Of a stretch of DNA of 64,000 nt, positions 40,160 through 51,360 are shown in pieces. A program made the translations under genes and the position numbers. The stretch comes from Enchytraeus crypticus (lineage: Eukaryota; Annelida; Clitellata; Enchytraeida; Enchytraeidae), in contig CAJHZI010000510.1 of NCBI GenBank assembly GCA_905160935.1, forward strand, positions 1-64,000. Direction: 5' to 3'. Numbering within the stretch: the first letter of the stretch is position 1; each line of letters begins with the position of its first letter. The notes under the pieces were generated by a model, which saw only the letters and a program-made list of their open reading frames with translations, ran no database searches and had not been told where the DNA came from.

Positions 40160-43100
40160 TCTCTCAATATACAGTAAGCTTATGTCAAACCTATAACAAT
40201 GCTAACAGTGACTGACTTATCACATATTCCACATACATGACGAACGTAAAAATTTCTGCCCAAGAAATTAGATATCTACACTCAAGAATTTTTCTTTCAA
40301 GCCTTCATAAATTTACCAGAATTTTATCAAGAAACGGTGAAATTTTCTGTTATTAATTACTCATTTTCAAAAACTCCAACCCATATTTTGCGAAGTTCGT
40401 CCACAGCGTCATAATTCTTCTGCTCAGATTTCGCTCTTGCTCCGAATACTGCTCCGGTATTCCGTTGTCCGTATTCAGACCGGTAAAGGGCGACCCGAAC
40501 AAGAAATTCAGTTCCATTTCGTGATAGTTCGACTGCCAGTCTTGAAATGAGGTGCGTTCCAGGATCCTGTGGTGGTCGAAGATGTACTGATAGACTGGTA
40601 TACCGCGGGTAGTTAGAGAGTTAGAAAGGAGGTGAATGGGCACCGTCATTATCAAATCTGTTACAAACTAAAAACAGCGAATAAAGTGTTGCCGTCGTTC
40701 ACGACAACACTAGGCACTTTAAAATTAAAATAGAGTTAGATGTTTAAGAGAACTATTCGTCGAGGAGTGCTGAAAGACTATATAAATCAATCAATAAGAA
40801 TAATACGTCCAGCTTTTCGTCATATGGAAATATCAGGGACGTCTCAAGCAGACTTTACAGCAACAGACGCCAATGCGCCACATGATGACGACTGAGTATA
40901 TTAAAGAGCACAAGAAAAGTTGTCGTGGATAAATGCATCGCAAGTCCAAGATCCAAGGCAAGAGAGTTGGATATTGAACCTGCGGCGAAAGAGATGATTT
41001 ATAGCGTTTCCGATCAGCTGTCGTTATGAAGTCTGTTGGAAAGTTGCAATGTACAAAAAATTAAACAACTGCCAATGTTGTCTATGATGAGTTGACAGCA
41101 TCCAATTGTCTTCAAAGTTGTCGTGGATAACACTTGCACTCAAACTGTGTTTTTGTTATCCGAAATAGAAATGCTTATTTTGTCAAATTCGTATAGTAGG
41201 CTATGTCACGAAACCTAAACGAGACGTAGGAAGTTTATTTTGTTTATGTTTTCCTGTTTGATACACTTTTGTTCGATGATGCTGTACAATACTGAGATTG
41301 ATTAATTGATTTTTTCGAATGTTTAATTAAATCACTGCTAGATTGTTTGATATATTGACTCACATGGAGATACTGTGTGCGCCGTTCTACGTCATCCGCC
41401 GGATTAGACCAGTTTGTGTAGGCGTGCTTGACAACGGTTGCTAGGTAACGGTTATATTTAAATCTTGTTGATATCACGTGTTCAATGGCCGCTGCAAACG
41501 TTTCTTCTTCCAATCCATCCAGTAAATATTGATCTGTGCCACAAAACAATTCAAAATTCCTCCCTTAGTAGAAAAGATGTACAGCACAAGTATTTAATTG
41601 AATGAAGTGAGAGAATTTAGTTTTATATTTTATTAACCCATGACACATCTCGCATGTTTCTTCGCCAAATCATTGTCTGCTTGGATTTGATTCACTAGTG
41701 CTGGATATTATCCCTATCGACTGTAGCACTCTTATTGTTGTTTTTGTCATTTTGTTGCTAGTTTTCGTAAACAACGTGACATTACTAACTATTCTCGGTA
41801 ACATTATATTTTGCTGAAACTGAGTTTCGAGATTAAGGCTTGTCAGAAAATTACCAAAATTACCTAAAACATTTTCAGATTATTATACCATGACAATTGA
41901 TTTCACAACTTTAGAACTGATACTCATGGACTACCCAGATGTTGATTGTGGAAGAAGAGATCTTCCACGAAGAATCCCACATGTCTGGTCCACTCTCCAC
42001 TGACCATACCAATCATGACAGCCTCACTGGTCATCAGCTCTTCCTCGTCCAGTGGCAGGACTCTTCCATCTCTCACAGGTCGCATGTCATTTCCGTTAGA
42101 CGCCACCTTAGGAACCTGAAGTAAATAAATCATTCGACGGCTCTATCATTTGACCTCTCAGCGCTAGTTTTCTCCTCGAGATGCAACTGAGAGAAGATCC
42201 GAAGCCAAGTCATAGCATTCGAGCACAATGGTGCCAAGGCAGTTATTAAGTCTAACTAAATGCACAGTGCAGTGGTATGATAATACCACTATCAGTGGTA
42301 TAAAGTATTATCTATACCATATTGGGTATACTATTGATAATAGTTATGGTATGCTATTAGCAGTGGTGATAGTGGTATATTATTATCTATCAGTACTCAA
42401 ATAAGGCAGCATCAATATCCTTGCTGCATGTCAAGTAGAAGGCAATAATTCAGGATGTCATCAGATGTTTCAACATTTTAAGAATATCTGCACCGGCAAA
42501 AAGAATATATATTATATATTAGCATATAACAAATACATTTATCTATATTAATAATATCGGTACGACAGAAAATCTCGTATCACTCTAGTTATTGACTTTG
42601 TGAGATTTTAACAAGTGAGACCTGTCGTTCAGCCATCAAGAGATCCTCCCAGGAGATATTTCTAAAGCATTCGACCACATCGACCAAGCTTTTCTGTTTA
42701 TCACATTGCACTAGAGCGGCTAAGTTATCTACAAATAACCTAACGTCAGCCTCCTTGTCATGAATAGCCCAGAACGAGAGAGGCGATCCACTTTGAAGGA
42801 TGATATTTTTATAGAGGTCTGTAAAAACAGAGCAATTAATGCATTAGTTGCTGAATATAATGATTAGTCAATACAACAATCGATTTGAATATTATGAAAT
42901 ATATTCAATCAATCTATCAATTAAAGACAATATCAAAGCTTATCAATAAAACACAGTGAAATCATAGCCGTGAGATGAATGACAACTAAACTGTTAAAAC
43001 AGTTGCTAAAGCTCAGGTTAACGTCAGTTTTCTCATTTGAAAAGCTATGTCAGTTACGGTCTACCCAATTATTTGAACCCCGAACATACTGTTCCGTGGT

Positions 43101-44741
43101 CGATTATCTTACCGACATCGCCACTGGCTCCAGCCAGTGTTGATCTCATGTTTGAGAGAAGCGTAGTTCATTAAGGTCCTTAATCGCAGACAATATGAAG
43201 CTTTTATAAAATTATTTTATTAAATGTTAGTTTTGTTATTTAGGGAAAATGATGATGATGATTACGATGATGATGATGATGATGATGATGTCATTTAATT
43301 CAAGTTACCACACAAATCTGTACCGTCAACAAAACACAACTCACTGCGGGTTAGGGGTGAAGTTGCCAAAAGTCCCACACTCGAGCCCCCGGCACTGTTG
43401 CCAAATAAAGTCACCTTATCCGGGTCACCCCTAAAATATTTTATTTCCTCTTTTATCCACCGCAAAGCCTCAATCTGGTCCAATAATCCGTAGTTACCCC
43501 CCAATTCTGAATTTGCTGCTGATAGAAATCCTGCAGCAAATCGATGAATGAATAATTCAATCAATAAATCGATAATTCAGCCGATCAGTCAATCGCTTAA
43601 TTAAAAATCAATGAATGAGTGCATCAGTCAATTAATGGAGAAATTAATACTAATCATTCAGTCATTTAATTAAATATTTTCCAGTTGACTGCAGTAAACT
43701 ATGTAATATGCGACCAAATACAGAAGTCTGAAAGCATTGTGAAATTGCAGTCATGTTGTTAAGCGTTATTCGTAGACAAACTGATCTTGTTTTTTACAAG
43801 AAATGTTGTGAATAACCATGAGGTGTTTACATACCTAGAATGTTGTGATCAACCACGTATGTGTTACACATAACTAGAATGTTTTGAACAACTATACATG
43901 TTTTGCGCAAACCTAGAATGTTGTAAATAATTACCGAGATTTTCTACACAGCTAGAATGTTACAAATAGCCAATAATAATTGTATTGGTACTTCCATTGG
44001 CAAGCTGAAAACCCATCTATTTCCGCCATAGGTCTAAATTTTGACCCGCTTGCCTTGGATCTTGGAATTGTACTGTTTTGATCTCACTTTCTCTTGTGGT
44101 CTCTGTGTACTCAGTCGTCATCGTATGGTGCTTTGGCGCCTGTTTGTATAGAGTCTGCAAGAGACGTCCCTGGCATTGCCTTATGGCGAGGAACCGGACG
44201 CTAATTTCTTATTGATTGATTGATTGATAACCATAGAGTTTTCCACACACCTAGAATTCCTAGTCGATAGTTGATGGTGACAACAACGACGCCATACTGC
44301 GCCAGTATGTTGCCCACATACACTGAGCCACTGCCCACTTTGTATGAACCACCATGTATGTAGACCATCACTGGATAGAGAATGTCGAGTGGTTCTGCCT
44401 ACATTATAATACATAATACAAAATAGATAAAATAAAGTCATAGATTGATAACTTCTGTGCATGATGTAAATTAGAAGGTAAATGTAAACCACACCAGAAC
44501 CGTAGTTTCCCAAACTATAGGCTATGTACATTAGAGCGCGAATTATGCACATTAACTTAAGGCGTGAATTGGGCTTAGCCCTTTTGTATCGAATTAAGTT
44601 GATTATAATTATTAGATATAAATGAGATAAAATTGTTGATCTCTGTTGTGATCGTTATGGAGCGTGAAGGCAGACTGCGAGTATGAATATGCATATTGAA
44701 CCTGCCACAAGGCAGATCTTACATTATAGGGAGACACACAC

Positions 44742-44805
<64 letters not shown>

Positions 44806-47800
44806 AACTCTTAAATGCAATGCTTAGAGTCATCTGCTAACAGTTAATTCTAAATAGTTAACTGTTGACAGTTAATTGAAAACAGCTAATAATCAACAAT
44901 TAATTGCTAACAGTTAATTTATAACAGTTATCTGTTAACATTTAATTATAACAGTATATCGTTGTTAACAGTTAACTGTTGATCATAGTTAATTTATAAC
45001 AGTTAGCTGTCACCAATTAATTGCTAACAGTTAATTTATAACAGTTAGCTGTTAACAGTTAATTGTAAACAGTATATTGTTAACAGTTAGCTGCTAAAAG
45101 TTAATTACTAATAGTTAACAGTCACCAATTAAATTATAACAGTTAATTTATAACAGTTATCTGTTGAGAGTTAATTGTACGCAGTATATTGTTAAAAGTC
45201 AAATGTTAACAGTTAATTGATACCACCTGTCACCAATTAATTGCTAACAGTTAATTTATAACAGTTATCGTTGATTGTCAATTGTAATCAGAATATTGGT
45301 AACAGCTAGCTGTCAACAGTTAATTGCTGACAGTTAAAAGTCACAAATTAATTGCTTACAGTTAATTAATAACAGCTATCTTTAATATTAAATATTGTTT
45401 AACAGTCAAATGTTAACTGTTAGCTGATAACAGTTAACAGTTAACGGCAGTACCTACAGGCTGGTGTGGAGCATAGATGTTGAGATACAGACAGTCCTCT
45501 CTCATCAGTTCAGTAGAGGCATAGTTCACGTAGAACTCGCTCTGAGGGCAGGCTGGTCCAAACCTCGTGGCGTTCAGAGTACCCTCCCAGCCTGTCTTCC
45601 TCTGTGGCGCCTGCAATGCTCAAGTCTGATCAGGTAAACTCAACGTAGTCAATCAATTAATTCTCTTCTCTTCATTGCACAGCCAAGTAGCAGGTTCCAG
45701 ATACATATTCTTACTCAAAGTCTGTTTTCTCGCTCCATAGAAGCACTCCTTAGATCAACAAGTTAATCCCTTCACAAAGTCTAAGCCTTATCCAAACCTT
45801 ATGTAGCTTATAGCTTGGGAAAAGTATGGCTTCTGAGGTGGTTTCCCCTTGCCTTCCTCAAATCAATTAATTATAGTCTATGTAATGGCCGGAGCCAGTG
45901 GCGAAGTCTGTAAGATACTCGACCGAGGATCAGTAGGAGCGAGGTTCAAATCGTGGGCTCGCTCGTCACTGACATCGCTTTCGAGTGAGGAAACTGACGT
46001 TAACCTTAACTTTACTTTAAATTTTAGCTTAAAATTAAAAGAAAATAATTTTTTTTAGCAGTTATACCATATTTCAATCTTAATTCAATTTTATTTGTAA
46101 TTTTATTTTAAAATTAAACTGAATGTTTTAGAGTAAACGTTTTTATTTATTATTGATTTAAATTAAAATTTTAAATTTAAATTTTATTTCGTAGAAATGA
46201 TTTAAAGTTAAATCAACATAAAACGTGGCGCATGTAGGAATATCTGTGCTGATTTTCGCGTGGTTACCTTTTTTGGATAAATTAAGAGTGATTTAAAATT
46301 TGTCTGCTTTACGTCCTGGCACATAAGTGTTCGAAACAACACACGCCTATCTGCATGTTTCTCTTGCTCAGCATGCGGCATTCGTTCAGTTAACGATTGT
46401 TAGACATATTCCTCAAAGCACCGACTACTGAGAAGAGAAAATGCAGAAGTTCATTATAGCTCTTGCTAACTAATCTTAATATAAAATTTATATTTCTTTT
46501 CCAGTGACGCGGGGGGTCCTGAGATTTGAGCCCGTAATTGCCCGTAATTTTTTACTTTGGTTCTAATAAACTTCATTTAATACATGTAATACAATTGCTA
46601 GTCCTGAGTCTGTAGTTAACGGAATATGAGAACATATAGAAGACAAACGATAATCATTTAAATTTATAGACAGATATAAATACTATTTACTCTAAATCTC
46701 AGGTTTCCAATGGGAGGTTCGGCATAGGGTACACCAATAAACCAGTCCACCGCTACAGGTCCGTCCCCTACAACAACAACAACAATATCATCATCATCAT
46801 CATCGTCGTCGTCGTCGTCATCATCGTCATCATCATTATCATCATCTTCTTCTTCTTCAAGTGTCCACTTCTCACGCAACTACGATGTATGTCAGAATCG
46901 GTTAAATAAAACTTAAACGTCTCTGGATAGAGAGAGAGAGAGGGGGATAGGCTGATGGAAACAAACTCTTGCTCATAATTTACAATTGTTGCGTCTTAAA
47001 GAAAATTTATTTTCTTTTGCCGTCTGTTGCCCAGATATTGTTTAATTTCTCGAATTAAATTGATTAAAGGACTGAAGTGTATTTTTTTCTAAATTTTTCT
47101 TTCGTTTAATCTCTTCTGAGACACCATTGCACTGATCTGCAACCATTAAGAGTCATTATCCGTACTTAGTGAGTCTCTTTCTCTTGAAGGATTTTCAAAA
47201 GATTTTAAAGTGCAGCATATGCCTGTGTGCACTATAGGCCTGTAAGTGCAGTATAGACTTCTGTGTGTAGCATAAGCCAATATGTACAATTATTCTTATA
47301 GGTGCAGCATAGACCTCTGTATGCAGCATAAGCCTATATTTACAATTAGGCCTAATTGCATGGAGTATAGGCCTATTTGTGCAGAATAGACCTCCGTGTA
47401 CAGCATAGGCCTATATGTGGGTCGTTAAAACGTTAAAAAGTTAAGACGTTTGACAGACACTATCGCAATATTATTACATATATTGCTAATGATTTATTTG
47501 AAATAATGTATTTATTTTATTTATTGTATTAAGACGGCGGGATTAGCGCACTTGGTTTAGTTGCGCGTCAACTATAGAAGTTAAGCTGCATCTACCTCGG
47601 TTAGTACTTTGTGGGTGACCACCTTGGAAGACCGAGTGTTGGTAAAAGCTTAGGAAGGAAAAATTCCCAGGGTGATGGAAGGTTATTCTTAAATCCGCGC
47701 CGGCTGCAATTGATGCTCCATCAAAAGGCAACGATTACTTATAACCATTGAGAGGAAGGAGGAAATGAGTCTTAAAGTAGCATCTGTGCTTCCTGACCCA

Positions 47801-50532
47801 GTGTGCCGTTATGTTATGTTATTTACCAAACCGCGCTTGATTACAAATTTCAAGATGCACATGTATATATTATAGAGCTGTTTGTAGATGCTTATTTACA
47901 AAGTTTAGATAGCAATTACATTTCATATGTAAAATGTTACTTTTAACATTAAAAATTTGCATGCTTATTTAAAATCTCAATTTTCTGCATTCTATATATC
48001 GATTTGACGCAAAAATTCGGAAATTAAAAATTGTTTATCTGATTACATGTATGCTCCAATTGCTTGTATAATCTGTGCTGCAACCCACAAATAAACGATA
48101 TGAAACACAAAAAATTGACCGGAAAAAACTTTCAGAGTCGAGTGAAATTGTGCATTTATGATTCCCTGGAAAGCGGTTTACCGATAGGTTATTTAACAGG
48201 AATCAAGTGTTATTGCGAGAACCAGTCTGTGTGCTGTTTAGAAAATTTGACAAATAATCTCGTTGCTAATTACAAAATCGATTTTTGGTCAATAGCAGGA
48301 CTGCGTTTAGATAAATTTTCTTACATTCGACGCCAAAAAGTTTGTCTCATAAAATCATTCGGGCGCTGAGACTCAATGTAGCGTCGTATCAAGCTGTCTC
48401 CATTAGACACAATTATATCTAAATGGCGTAGTCCAAAAATGATTAATTCAGCTTTTTAAAAATTAAAGAAGCCGATTGGTTCCAGTGGATTAGTTACGGT
48501 AAAGCTGATGTTAGCTTCAGTTTTCTCAGTCGAAAGCGATGTCAGTGACGGACGAGCCCAGGATTTGAACCTCGCACATACTGATCCGCGGTCGAGTATC
48601 TTACCGACTTTACCACTGGCTGCAGCCAGTTGTATGTATTCTTTAAAAAAATCTAAGATTCCTCTTTAATTTTATTTTATTTTACAAACTCGCAATCGGA
48701 TGCCAAAGATTATAACTTAGTCTCTACTTTCAGAGGTATGCGAAATAAATATTCCAGGGAAATTTACCCCCTCCCAATCAAGGAGCTGAGTGTGATTAGG
48801 GGATGAATTGCTTGAAAAAATCAAACTAGACTTAACGGTTTAAAAATTTTAAACTTTCATCGACAAAGGAAAAACTTAAAAGCGTCGACCGGATAGGCTT
48901 AAGTTTTACTGTCGTCGAAAATAATTTCGAGTCCATTTCACTTAATTAACTTATTATAATTTACAATAAAAAATAGAAGTAGCGACAGAGATAGTTAAAT
49001 GGGATGGTGCTAGAGATAAACTTTGAGGTAGTCCAAATACTTGTAAATAATCACTTGTTACCTACCACGTAGAGGTGTGGTTGGACCACTGCAGAATAGG
49101 GCAACCGCAAACAAGCTGCCGCGTGTACGTAAGAGACGACTAAGGCAGGATTTGAGGAAGTCAAAGGAGACTCACTTTACCATTATATTTTCCCATAGCT
49201 AAATGGCATACGGAACTAAATAAATTAAGAAGTCTTTGAAATAGTCGGTACAGAAAGACAGTTAATAGATGTGCTAAGAAATAGAAAGAAAAGCTGGATG
49301 GGACACTGGATAAGGGGATGGTTTGCTGAAGGAAGTATTGAAAGGAAGATTGAAGGGAAAAGAGTTAAGAGGCAGAACAAGACATGGGAGGTTGGATGAT
49401 TATGATAACAAATTCTTCTGTAGAGCCGAAAAGCTGAGGATAGAATTGGTTGAAAGAGTTACATGCCATGGACCTGCCGTTAGGCAATGCACTAGAAGAA
49501 GAGGCCTCGTAGACTATCACTTATTTGGTATGTTATATTTCTCGCACTAGACCAGTTATAATTATTTATAATTATATAGACTAGTTGTAACTAGTTACAA
49601 TTAATTATCGCCGACATTATTTCACGCTTTAACATTTTAAAACTCTAGTTCTTCCAAAGTAAACTGAATTCCTGAAGGAATTAACGTTCATTGCAGCAAT
49701 TGGTAATTTCGCGCTGGTATCGTGTATCACAGTGATTTGATCACTCTGATTGACTCTAATTACGCCTTTTACAATCTGTCGTAATTACTCGGAGTCTTTT
49801 GAAATTGAGAGCAAGTTTAATTGTTAGACGTCTTAGTTCTAGATGACTTTTTTTATTAGTTGTCTGATATTTTTCCACTCTCTCGTAGTTCTTCGATTTG
49901 TCACAGTTTTGGTCTCTTTATGTTATTTCGTAATTTTAGAATTGCCAATTAGATAGATGTTTTAATAAAAATCGAATAACACCTAAAGTTACGAACAAAG
50001 GACAAGATGAAATTGAAATTTTATTATTCAAAGAATGACACGGTAAGGAACATTTTCACGTCTGTTTCTGAGTAAAACGTGACTCATTTGAGATGTGCTT
50101 CATTTCCACATTGTGTTATGTTCTAACGATTTGATACTGATATTAGTTTTTCAATTTTAGTTAGTAGAGTCCGGTAAACAGAGGGACAGAGAAGCAAAAG
50201 AAGTGTTGAAAAATCTTTTACATGCAGATAAGAATAATATTAATATTGTATTTTTAATTGTATATAAATAATATATATTAATATATATATATATATAATA
50301 TTAATATATATAAATATATATTAAATTAATATTGTAATATAATATATATATATATTATAATATTAATATTATAATATATAATATTAATATATATAAATAA
50401 TATATATTAAATAATATATATTAATATTGTATTTTATTGTATTTTTTTATATATATCAAAGCGATACATGTAGGCCTCTATGGATTAAAAGATGGACTGA
50501 GAAAGAGAGTGAGAGATAGAAGATATAAGATA

Positions 50533-50574
<42 letters not shown>

Positions 50575-50625
50575 GTGTATATAGATATGTATATAATTAT
50601 CTAAATATATATGTATAATTATTTA

Positions 50626-50664
<39 letters not shown>

Positions 50665-50765
50665 ATATATAAAATACATATATAAATATGCATGTTTATA
50701 TATATATATATTATATATATATCGCTTTCAAGTGAGGAAACTGACGTTAACCTTAGATTTTTTAG

Positions 50766-50847
<82 letters not shown>

Positions 50848-51307
50848 AAAGAAGATAAAGAAACATCTAAAGACAGATAGAATCAATTGTGCGAGATAAT
50901 GGAATTAGACGAAGGAATGGGACTGGATGAAATAAGACATTTGTAACTGGATCAGTCAGCACTGAACAGATGTGTCAAATGATCTCCACTTTTCCATCTC
51001 TCCAGCAACTCACGGACTATTATTAGACACACAGGCCCAGAATCGGAACATCGGATTCACTCTATCGATCAAACTCGATATTAGTCAATAAAAAATTGCA
51101 AAAACTATAATTTAAGATCCCTTAGAGATATTTGCAGAATCCTCCAAGAATAGGGGTATATAAAAAGGAATGTTATAGATGATTTAAAGATCCACTCGCA
51201 TGTTGAGCTGAAGAGGAAAATGGAAGATAGAGATGAGTGGAGGCGTTATATACCCATGGACTTGCCAGTAGGCAGTGCATTTAGATATATAGGCCTATAT
51301 ATATATA

Positions 51308-51360
<53 letters not shown>

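Noticed and set aside
44181..44552. 123-codon minus-strand frame overlapping esterase exon 4
   Set aside because: It is out of frame with the esterase. The in-phase reading gives the conserved HGGSY and TINYRLG motifs.
46664..46879. Poly-Asp reading frame
   Set aside because: The Asp run is the GAT/GAC tract in the intron. Only the last ~77 bp belong to an exon (esterase exon 2), entered by splicing.
47537..47660. 5S rRNA gene
   Set aside because: The head is diverged from 5S, is fused to a SINE body with a simple-repeat tail, and recurs truncated elsewhere. It is a retroelement, not a ribosomal gene.
48064..48369. 101-codon plus-strand frame with several Cys
   Set aside because: It has no recognisable domain, no splice context and only one ATG frame. 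Its length is within chance expectation for this much sequence.
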